A stretch of 17,142 bases of DNA from Geodermatophilaceae bacterium (GTDB lineage Bacteria; Actinomycetota; Actinomycetes; Mycobacteriales; Geodermatophilaceae): contig JACCUF010000047.1 of the NCBI GenBank assembly GCA_013811975.1, positions 1 through 17,142 of the forward strand, read 5' to 3'. The translations under genes and the position numbers were made by a program. Shown in pieces: positions 6,947 to 12,902 of the stretch. The notes under the pieces were generated by a model that saw only the letters and a list, made by a program, of their open reading frames with translations, did no database searches and had not been told where the DNA came from. The first letter of the stretch is position 1, and each line of letters opens with the position of its first letter.

Positions 6947-7444
6947 GTGACGGTCCCGGTGGTGGTGGCCCTCCTGATCATCATCCAGTTCTCGCTGCGC
7001 GACGTGGGAGAGCTGGCCGCGTTGCCGTCCCTCGGGCAACGGACGCTGCCGGTCCTCGACGTCGAGACCCCGGCGGTCACTCCGGAGGTAGAGGCAGCCT
7101 GCACGTCCCTGATCACTGCACTGCCCCTAAGCCTCGACGGTCTGCCGTCACGCCCGGTTCGCTCCACTCTGCCGACCGCCTACGCCTGGGGCGAGGATCC
7201 GACAGTTCTGCGCTGCGGTGTCCCGCGTCCACCGGCCTACCAGCGCGGCGTGAGCACCTTGGCGATCAGCGAGGTCGAGTGGTTCTTCGAAACCGCCGCG
7301 GCGGGAACCACCTACACTGCGGTGGACCGGGGAATCTACATCGAAGTATTCGTTGCCTCCTCCGCCGACGGTGGCGCTGTTCTGGCGATCCTCGCGCCGC
7401 TCATCACCGCGTCCCTCCCCTACGTGGCCCCAACCCCCGGCTGA
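6947..7444 (+). CDS. DUF3515 family membrane-anchored protein; start uncertain
   Basis: A 165-residue product if begun at the GTG at 6947. It starts with a hydrophobic segment (VPVVVALLIII, 3-13) that would be a single N-terminal membrane anchor, followed by an exported domain with two cysteines (C52 and C90, in AACTSL and LRCGVPRP) that may pair. This matches DUF3515, found in the same place near ddl in actinobacteria; its function is unknown. There is no Shine-Dalgarno before GTG 6947, and the anchor would begin with no preceding charges. The frame is open back to 6839 and reads SPDRSQFRRAALLATG just before the anchor, a typical basic N-terminal flank. The only near-cognate starts there are CTG codons (e.g. 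6848). The gene converges on ddl. Confidence 0.75.
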   Translation: MTVPVVVALLIIIQFSLRDVGELAALPSLGQRTLPVLDVETPAVTPEVEAACTSLITALPLSLDGLPSRPVRSTLPTAYAWGEDPTVLRCGVPRPPAYQRGVSTLAISEVEWFFETAAAGTTYTAVDRGIYIEVFVASSADGGAVLAILAPLITASLPYVAPTPG

Positions 7445-7468
7445 CACCTGCCGAGTGCACCGTCTGCA

Positions 7469-7498
7469 GCTGTGCGACCACCGGATCAGCTGCGCAGC
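7469..7498. terminator. Possible weak hairpin between convergent DUF3515 and ddl
   Basis: GCTGTGC (7469-7475) can pair with GCGCAGC (7492-7498), a 7-bp stem with one G-U pair and a 16-nt loop, in the 88-nt gap between two convergent genes. No T-run follows, and the loop is long. Weak support. Confidence 0.2.
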
Positions 7499-7532
7499 GT
7501 TCAGTCGATCCGTAGGCGCAGCCAGTGAGTGG

Positions 7533-8636
7533 TCAGTCGGCCAGGGCTGAGCGGATCAGCCGGTCGATCAGCTCGGCGTACGGAACGCCGCTGGCCTCCC
7601 ACATCCGCCGGTACATCGAGATCGGCGTGAAGCCCGGCATTGTGTTGACCTCGTTGATGACGACCGCGCCGCTCTCGGTCACTAAGAAGTCCACCCGTGC
7701 CAGTCCGCGTCCCTCGAGTGCGCGAAAGGCCCGTACGGCCAGATCCTGGATCTCCGCGATCGTCTCGTCGGGCAGATCGGCCGGAACGTCGAACTCGCAG
7801 GCGTCGTCGAGGTACTTCGCCTCGAAGTCGTACCAGTCATGCCCATGCAGGACCCTGATCTCGGCCGGGACACTGGCTCGGACCTCGACCAGCTCCCCGG
7901 GCGCCGCAGCCTCGGCAAGGATCCCGCATTCGATCTCCCTGCCTGCGACGCCGGCCTCGATGAGCACCTTCGAGTCGACTGCTCGCGCTGTCGCGACGGC
8001 GTCCGACAGTTCCGACCAGTCGGAGATCTTCGTGATGCCGATGCTGGACCCCGCCCGGGCCGGTTTGACGAAGGCGGGCAACGTGATCCGGGCCGTTTGG
8101 TCGTCGTCCAACTCGACCCTGTCTCCTGGGCGGAGCACGAGGTAGGCACCAACCGGAAGTCCGGCTGCGGCGAGCAGTTTCTTGGTGAACTCCTTGTCCA
8201 TGGCTGCCGCGCTGGCAAAGACTCCGGCCCCGACGTACGGGAGCCCGACGATTTCGAACAAGCCCTGGATGGTCCCGTCCTCCCCCTGCTCGCCGTGCAG
8301 GACGGGGAACACGACATCGACCTCGGAGAGCTCGCTGACGCCAGCAGCAGCACCGTCGAAGACCCGCAGTCCACGTTCAGCGGGATCATTGCTCAGGGCG
8401 ACGGTTTGACCGGCGGTCACCTCAGGCAGTTCCCGACCGCGGATCTGCAAGGCCTCGGGATCGTCGGGCAACAGGAGCCAGCGACCGTCCCGGGCGATGC
8501 CGACTGCCAGTACGTCGTAGGCCTCGCGATCGATGGCGCCGAGGATGCTTCCGGCAGAGACGCAGGAGATCGCGTGTTCGGGACTTCGTCCTCCGAAGAC
8601 CACAGCCACGCGGGTCTTCCCAGGCCTGCCCGACAT
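7533..8636 (-). CDS. ddl: D-alanine--D-alanine ligase
   Basis: Ddl joins two D-alanines using ATP for the peptidoglycan precursor, in the cytoplasm. The 367-residue product is an ATP-grasp enzyme. It has VFGGRSPEHAISCVSA (13-28, with the substrate Glu of the PEH motif), HGEQGEDGTIQG (114-125), MDKEFTKKLL (146-155), KPARAGSSIG (191-200), the omega-loop Tyr region FEAKYLD (271-277) and the metal site INEVNTMPGF (327-336). I chose the ATG at 8636 because AAGGT lies 7 nt upstream and the homologous region begins at KTRVAVVFGG. A TTG at 8681 would add 15 residues without support. It is on the same strand as the lyase gene, but 222 nt of palindrome-rich sequence lie between, so it probably has its own promoter. 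Confidence 0.96.
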   Translation of the reverse strand: MSGRPGKTRVAVVFGGRSPEHAISCVSAGSILGAIDREAYDVLAVGIARDGRWLLLPDDPEALQIRGRELPEVTAGQTVALSNDPAERGLRVFDGAAAGVSELSEVDVVFPVLHGEQGEDGTIQGLFEIVGLPYVGAGVFASAAAMDKEFTKKLLAAAGLPVGAYLVLRPGDRVELDDDQTARITLPAFVKPARAGSSIGITKISDWSELSDAVATARAVDSKVLIEAGVAGREIECGILAEAAAPGELVEVRASVPAEIRVLHGHDWYDFEAKYLDDACEFDVPADLPDETIAEIQDLAVRAFRALEGRGLARVDFLVTESGAVVINEVNTMPGFTPISMYRRMWEASGVPYAELIDRLIRSALAD

Positions 8637-8671
8637 GTGCGCGACCTTAGCGGCATAGGCCCTGTGGCGAG

Positions 8672-8715
8672 CCAGTGACAACTGGACCGCAATGCCTCAA
8701 ATGCCGCCGAGGCAT
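8672..8715. repeat. Two inverted repeats in the ddl leader
   Basis: CCAGT/ACTGG (8672-8676 and 8681-8685, 4-nt loop) and ATGCCTC/GAGGCAT (8692-8698 and 8709-8715, perfect 7 bp, 10-nt loop) lie 36-80 nt upstream of the ddl start. They could be leader hairpins or operators. No protein is encoded here. Confidence 0.35.
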
Positions 8716-8738
8716 GATGCGGAAGGGACAAAAGTTAC

Positions 8739-8752
8739 TGCGCTGCAGCGCA
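8739..8752. repeat. Perfect 14-bp palindrome upstream of ddl
   Basis: TGCGCTGCAGCGCA is self-complementary over 14 bp and lies about 100 nt before the ddl start, in the 222-nt gap 8637-8858. It has the shape of a dimeric-regulator operator. The regulator is unknown. Confidence 0.4.
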
Positions 8753-8784
8753 TCTGAGTGTCTGCAAATGTCAGAGGGTCGGTC

Positions 8785-8842
8785 TAGCCTTCAGGGCATG
8801 AGTTCGTTTGCCTGGGCGCCCTCGGCGGCCGAAAGATGCTGA
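8785..8842 (+). other. Leaderless-looking 14-codon ORF with -10 element
   Basis: TAGCCT (8785-8790) lies 7 nt before an ATG at 8798, the arrangement of leaderless actinobacterial transcripts. It opens the short frame MSSFAWAPSAAERC, stopping at 8840-8842. It faces right, away from ddl and against the 3' end of the lyase gene, with no rightward gene for about 3 kb. It may be a relic gene start, a small peptide or chance. Confidence 0.15.
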
Positions 8843-8858
8843 GGACATGCGCGACTAC

Positions 8859-10031
8859 TCAAGGCCTTGGAGACCTCGCCTCGGCGGTGAGCGCGCGCAG
8901 GGCAGTTGTCACGTCGCGTACCAGGTCGACGGTGTCCTCGCATCCACAGGAAATCCTGACAAAGCCCTCGGCCACCGAATCACCGCCGAACTGAGCCCGA
9001 CGATCCAGCGTCGTGTGCAGCCCGCCGAAACTCGTCGCCGCGGTCAGCAGCTCTGAGGCCGCCATCAGCCGCTGCACTGCTTGCGCCGAAGGGAACGTCG
9101 CCGAGACGACACCCATCGGCCGCAGCATCTGCCGACTCGCGATCGGGTACGACGGATCGCTGGACCGCCACGGCCAGCGCACGTCCTGTACGTGTGGATC
9201 TCCGGCCAGTACCTCGGCCAGGGCGGCTGCGTTCTCGGCCTGACGGGCCAGCCGCAGGTCCAGGGTGCCCAGACTGCGGTGCGCCAGCCAGGTTTCGAAC
9301 GGGCCTGGGATTGCCCCGGTCTGGTCGCGCCAGCTCTTGATGGCTGAGAAGAGCTCGTCGTCCACGACCGAGACGTGCCCCATCAGCAGATCGCTGTGCC
9401 CGGCCAGAGCCTTGGTGTCACTGGCCACCACGATGTCGGCGCCTAGTGCCAGGGGGCGCTGACCCAGCGGCGTTGCGGTCGTGTTGTCCACGGCCAGCAG
9501 AGACCCCTGCTGGTGGGCGAGTTCGGCGACGACGGCGATGTCACAAACGTCCAAGGCCGGATTGCTCGGTGTCTCCACCATGATCAGCTTTGCCTCGGAG
9601 AAGTCGCCGGCACGCAAGCGCTGCTCGACAACAGCGGTCGGCACTGTCGCGATCTCCATGCCAAACCGTCGGAGATGGGTGTCGGCGAGCAACCGACCGG
9701 TGAAGTAACCGTCTGAGGGAATCAACAGCCTCTGACCCGAGGACACACAGCCATAGAAGACCGCCGACAGCGCAGCCATCCCCGATGCGAAGGCCAGGCT
9801 GCGCCCGCCGTCCAACTCACCGAGGGCGGTCTCGAACTCCCGTACCGTTGGATTGTCGTAGCGTGCATACACATCCGCGCCACCAGCGCCCGGCTCCGAG
9901 TCGGCCAGATGGAACGGGGCGGCGAAGACCGGGCCGTTGTGCATCGGCATACCCGGGACCGGTTGGGTGCTGCCCGACCGGACGACCCTGGTGCCGTCGC
10001 CATAGCGATTCGACTTCATGTCATCACTCAT
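8859..10031 (-). CDS. Cystathionine gamma-lyase-like PLP enzyme (Cys/Met metabolism family)
   Basis: A 390-residue fold-type I PLP enzyme of the trans-sulfuration family. Visible are YARYDNPTVREFETALGELD (55-74, the NPT substrate/PLP Tyr motif), SGMAALSA (83-90), VETPSNPALD (152-161), VDNTTATP (181-188) with the PLP-pyridine Asp D182, and SDTKALAGHSDLLMG (204-218) with the Schiff-base lysine K207. Cystathionine gamma-lyase is the likeliest activity, but gamma-synthase, methionine gamma-lyase and cystathionine beta-lyase share all these motifs. I chose the ATG at 10031 because it overlaps the gpsA stop as ATGA; a second ATG at 10019 is possible. The frame stays open much further upstream, inside gpsA, but that extension is a shadow. 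Its placement in a phospholipid gene cluster looks like operon convenience rather than a pathway link. Confidence 0.85.
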   Translation of the reverse strand: MSDDMKSNRYGDGTRVVRSGSTQPVPGMPMHNGPVFAAPFHLADSEPGAGGADVYARYDNPTVREFETALGELDGGRSLAFASGMAALSAVFYGCVSSGQRLLIPSDGYFTGRLLADTHLRRFGMEIATVPTAVVEQRLRAGDFSEAKLIMVETPSNPALDVCDIAVVAELAHQQGSLLAVDNTTATPLGQRPLALGADIVVASDTKALAGHSDLLMGHVSVVDDELFSAIKSWRDQTGAIPGPFETWLAHRSLGTLDLRLARQAENAAALAEVLAGDPHVQDVRWPWRSSDPSYPIASRQMLRPMGVVSATFPSAQAVQRLMAASELLTAATSFGGLHTTLDRRAQFGGDSVAEGFVRISCGCEDTVDLVRDVTTALRALTAEARSPRP

Positions 10032-11032
10032 TCGGCTTTGGCCTGTCTGGCCATCATTGCTCGCACGATGGATGCGGCCGATGCTCCCTCGTGGCAGATC
10101 CGTACGACGGCCGCGGTGATCGGCATGTCCACTCCCGCGCGGTGTCCCAGATCCAGAACCGACCGGCAGGTCTTCACGCCTTCGGCGATCTGTTTGGTCT
10201 CGTCCAGAACCTGCGCCAAGGTCTGGCCCCGGCCCAGCCGCTCGCCGAAGGTCCGGTTTCGGGACAGCGGTGAGGAGCAGGTGGCCACCAGATCCCCGAG
10301 ACCGGCCAGCCCGGCGAAGGTGCCGAGTTCGGCTCCCATGCTGACCCCCAACCGGGCCATCTCGGCCAATCCTCGGGTGATCAGGCTGGCCCGGGTGTTG
10401 TCGCCGAACCCCATGCCACCGGCGATTCCAACGGCCAGGGCGATCACATTCTTGATCGCGCCGCCGAGCTCGCAACCCACGACGTCGGTGTTGGTGTACG
10501 GCCGCAAGTAGGCCGTCCGGCAGGCATCCTGAACCAGGATGGCGCGGTCGTGGTCGGTACACGCAACCACAGTCGCGGAGGGCTGTTCCTCGGCGATCTC
10601 ACGGGCGAGATTCGGGCCGGTGACCACTGCGACCTGATCGGCGGACACACCCGCGACCTCGATGATGACCTCGCTCATCCGCTTTGCCGTACCGAGTTCG
10701 ATGCCCTTCATCAGGCTCACGTATGTGGCATCGGGAGGCAGGTCCGCCCGCCAGAGTCCGAGATTTTCGCGCAAGGTCTGCGACGGGACGGCGAGCACTA
10801 CGAACTCGGCTCCCGCGAGCGCATCGCGGGCATCGGAGGTGGCCCGGACGGTGTCGGGTAGGCGCAGCCCCGGCAGATAGTCCGGATTTTCGCGCGAAGT
10901 CTGGATCGTCCGGGCAAGCTCTGCTCGCCGAGCCCAGAGCACCACATCGGCCCCGGCGTCGGCAACGACCTTGCTGAACGGCGTACCCCAACTTCCGGCT
11001 CCGAGCACGGCAACTCGGCGAAGGGAGCTCAC
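10028..11032 (-). CDS. gpsA: Glycerol-3-phosphate dehydrogenase [NAD(P)+]
   Basis: GpsA reduces dihydroxyacetone phosphate to sn-glycerol-3-phosphate, the backbone for phospholipids, in the cytoplasm. The 334-residue product has the Rossmann motif GAGSWGT (11-17), MKGIE with K109, GPNLA (139-143), GGAIKNVIALA (190-200) with the catalytic K194, NTRASLITRG (212-221) and GLAGLGDLVATC (241-252). The GTG start overlaps the plsC stop (GTGA), and its own stop overlaps the lyase start (ATGA). Translation of plsC-gpsA-lyase is therefore probably coupled. Adjacency to an acyltransferase is meaningful, since one enzyme makes the acceptor and the other acylates it. The M. tuberculosis counterpart at this locus is gpdA2 (recalled). 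Confidence 0.97.
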   Translation of the reverse strand: MSSLRRVAVLGAGSWGTPFSKVVADAGADVVLWARRAELARTIQTSRENPDYLPGLRLPDTVRATSDARDALAGAEFVVLAVPSQTLRENLGLWRADLPPDATYVSLMKGIELGTAKRMSEVIIEVAGVSADQVAVVTGPNLAREIAEEQPSATVVACTDHDRAILVQDACRTAYLRPYTNTDVVGCELGGAIKNVIALAVGIAGGMGFGDNTRASLITRGLAEMARLGVSMGAELGTFAGLAGLGDLVATCSSPLSRNRTFGERLGRGQTLAQVLDETKQIAEGVKTCRSVLDLGHRAGVDMPITAAVVRICHEGASAASIVRAMMARQAKAE

Positions 11033-11787
11033 TCGTCGGTTCCGGTTCTGGCATCCCAGTAGAACATCGGCGGCGGCTGCTCCTGACGGATCTCAGCGAG
11101 CTGTTCGCGCACGCTGATCATCACCTCGTCGGTGATCTCACACAGCAATTCAGGAGTGATCGGCCTACCCCGGTAAGCCGAAAGGTCCACTGGTTCGCCC
11201 ACGTTGCAGATCGTCTTCTTTCGAGGAAACACCGACCACTTCTTGGTGTGATAGTCGTGGGTCAGCTGGGGACCCCACTGGCCCACCGGGATGACCGGCG
11301 CATCGACGGCCAGCACCAATCTCGCCACGCCGTTCTTGGCCACCATCGGCCACCAGTCCGGATCGCGGGTGACCGTTCCCTCGGGGTAGATACAGACCAC
11401 CTCTCCCCGCTCCAGGGCCGCCACGGCCGCGCGCAGGGAGTCCTGCGCCGCACTGGTCGCACGATAGACCGGGATCTGGCCGGCGCTGCGCAGGATGGCA
11501 CCGAAGGCACCGCGGTACAGGGTGTTCTTGGCCAAGAACTGCGGGATCCGCCCGGCATCCCAGACGCCCCGTGCGAAGGAGACCGGGTCAGCGATGGAGA
11601 TGTGATTAGCCACGATGATCGCCGGCCCGTGAGCAGGGATTCGCGCGCTGTTCCAGACCTCCCGCCGGAAGATGAGGTCAGCCATGGGATGAAAGACGAT
11701 GAGCATCAGCCACAGGCCCCAACTGAGATGTCCGCGACTGCAACGGCCCCGCTGGACGACGGCCTTCGACTCGTCCCGTTCGCTCAT
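11029..11787 (-). CDS. plsC: 1-acyl-sn-glycerol-3-phosphate acyltransferase (PlsC-type)
   Basis: A 252-residue member of the PlsC acyltransferase family, which acylates lysophosphatidate to phosphatidate at the membrane. Block I is NHISIAD (61-67, the NHx4D catalytic motif), block III YPEGTVTRD (134-142) and block IV VIPVGQWG (165-172). A hydrophobic stretch at about 22-40 (SWGLWLMLIVFHPMADLIF) would dock it on the membrane. The open frame extends to 11958, but that part is arginine/proline-rich and antisense to the cofC start. I therefore chose the ATG at 11787, although its ribosome binding site is poor. Only 27 nt separate it from the divergent cofC. The exact acceptor is inferred; some family members use other lysolipids. 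Confidence 0.86.
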   Translation of the reverse strand: MSERDESKAVVQRGRCSRGHLSWGLWLMLIVFHPMADLIFRREVWNSARIPAHGPAIIVANHISIADPVSFARGVWDAGRIPQFLAKNTLYRGAFGAILRSAGQIPVYRATSAAQDSLRAAVAALERGEVVCIYPEGTVTRDPDWWPMVAKNGVARLVLAVDAPVIPVGQWGPQLTHDYHTKKWSVFPRKKTICNVGEPVDLSAYRGRPITPELLCEITDEVMISVREQLAEIRQEQPPPMFYWDARTGTDE

Positions 11788-11814
11788 CGAGAAGATGCCA
11801 TGCTGGGGGGTGTG

Positions 11815-12573
11815 ATGTCGAGCGGCCGGGCGAAGCCGGGGACCGCGCTGGCCGGGGTGATGTGGTCGATCGTGATCCCGGTCAAGCGTCTGTCCCTGGC
11901 CAAGACCCGTCTTTGCGCGGCGTTGGCTGCCAGCACCCGCGACGACCTCCTCACCCACAGTCCACCGTCCGCCGTCCAGCCAGCTGCCGAGGACCAGCTT
12001 CCGGCCAATGGCCGGATTGCATTGGCCATGGCCATCGACACCGTCTGCGCGGCGCAGGCCTGCGCGAGCGTCGCCTGCGTCGTCGTGGTCACCGACGACC
12101 GGCTCGCCGCAGACACGCTGTCTACGCTCGGCGCCCGGGTCGTACCCGATGCTCCTGACGACGGTCTTAACGCAGCCTTACGGTACGGCGCCGGGCTCGC
12201 GGCCGCGCATCGGCCAGATGCAGGGGTCGTGGCGCTGTCGGCCGACCTGGCCGCCCTGCGGCCCGGCGAACTGACCGATGCGCTGGAACAGGCCGCTGGT
12301 CACGCCCGTGCTTTCGTCTCGGACGCGCAGGGCACGGGGACGACCCTGCTCAGCGCGCTGACCGGAACAGATCTCGATCCGCGGTTCGGAGCCGAATCGG
12401 CGCGGGTGCATCGCCGGTCCGGCGCGCACCCCCTCGAGGGCGGTTGGCCAAGCCTGCGCCGAGATCTCGACACCCCCGCCGATCTCACCGTCGCTGCCCG
12501 ATTGGGCCTGGGCCGGGCCACCGCCGGCCAACTAGCCCTGCTGGCGCCGGATCTGGTCAGCTGTGCCTGCTGA
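11815..12573 (+). CDS. cofC: 2-phospho-L-lactate / phosphoenolpyruvate guanylyltransferase (CofC/FbiD), F420 biosynthesis
   Basis: This enzyme attaches GMP to phosphoenolpyruvate or 2-phospholactate for coenzyme F420 synthesis. The 252-residue product has the nucleotidyltransferase start IVIPVKRLSLAKTRL (19-33), VVVTDD (90-95), ALSADLAAL (140-148), the GTGTTLL loop (173-179), DPRFGAESARVHRRSGA (188-204) and DLDTPADL (217-224). These match FbiD of mycobacteria, which sits beside ppk1 there (recalled). The ATG at 11815 follows a G-run (11805-11810); GTG 11812 or ATG 11860 are alternatives. Residues about 46-67 (THSPPSAVQPAAEDQLPANGR) look inserted relative to the mycobacterial protein. The other F420 genes (cofD/fbiA, fbiB, fbiC) are not in the window. 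Confidence 0.9.
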   Translation: MSSGRAKPGTALAGVMWSIVIPVKRLSLAKTRLCAALAASTRDDLLTHSPPSAVQPAAEDQLPANGRIALAMAIDTVCAAQACASVACVVVVTDDRLAADTLSTLGARVVPDAPDDGLNAALRYGAGLAAAHRPDAGVVALSADLAALRPGELTDALEQAAGHARAFVSDAQGTGTTLLSALTGTDLDPRFGAESARVHRRSGAHPLEGGWPSLRRDLDTPADLTVAARLGLGRATAGQLALLAPDLVSCAC

Positions 12574-12829
12574 GCGCTCGGCGAGCCCACCGGCCGCCCA
12601 GCAGAGCCGGCCTGTTTCCCGGCAGGCGACCGTTTCGGAGTTCGACCCGGATACCGGCGCCGGTACCGTGCTGCTCGACAACGGCCGGCGAGAGGAGTTC
12701 CCGGGCTCCGCGTTTCGAGCAGGCGGGCTGCGGCTGCTCCGCCTCGGGCAGCGCGTACGACTGGACTACGACCGGCTGGACTGCGACGGCGGGCGCGTCC
12801 GAAAAGTCACCTTGATCACTCTCCCCTGA
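12563..12829 (+). CDS. Cold-shock-like (CSD, OB-fold) small protein
   Basis: An 88-residue protein with a disordered N-terminus (1-20) and a cold-shock-like beta barrel from about 22: ATVSEFDPDTGAGTVLLDNG (22-41), EEFPGSAF (44-51), LRLLRLGQRVRLDYD (56-70), then a final strand. The spacing and the closing LRxGQRVRL pattern fit the CSD family. RNP1 (KGFGFI) and RNP2 (VFVH), which classic cold-shock proteins use to stack on RNA, are replaced by GAGTVL and EEFPGS. Nucleic acid binding, if any, must therefore differ. The GTG start overlaps the cofC stop by 11 nt, so the genes are co-transcribed. The function is unknown; it is not a typical temperature-induced Csp. Confidence 0.75.
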   Translation: MPAERSASPPAAQQSRPVSRQATVSEFDPDTGAGTVLLDNGRREEFPGSAFRAGGLRLLRLGQRVRLDYDRLDCDGGRVRKVTLITLP

Positions 12830-12881
12830 GCCAGCCCGCCGCGGTCCGGCCCGATGGTGTCGATGGCGTTGCCGGGCTCTT

Positions 12882-12902
12882 CTTAACTGGCGTTCATCTT
12901 CG
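12882..12902 (+). promoter_or_regulatory. Possible ppk1 promoter region with a PHO-box-like element
   Basis: GTTCATCTTCG (12892-12902) matches 10 of 11 positions of the streptomycete PhoP direct-repeat unit as I recall it (GKTCAYYYRSG). The adjacent upstream unit CTTAACTGGCG is only 8 of 11, and the spacing is 10 nt rather than 11. TTAACT (12883-12888) could act as a -10. Phosphate control of ppk is known in Streptomyces; here it is inference from one site. Confidence 0.3.

Noticed and set aside
10032..10562. Upstream extension of the PLP-lyase frame inside gpsA
   Set aside because: Arg/Gly/His-rich shadow of gpsA; the family N-terminus fits the ATG at 10031, which overlaps the gpsA stop.
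11248..11814. Long rightward extension of the cofC frame through antisense plsC
   Set aside because: The extension is antisense to PlsC catalytic blocks and homology to CofC begins only after 11815.
11788..11958. N-terminal extension of plsC to a start at 11958
   Set aside because: Arg/His/Pro-rich sequence antisense to cofC, with no resemblance to acyltransferase N-termini.
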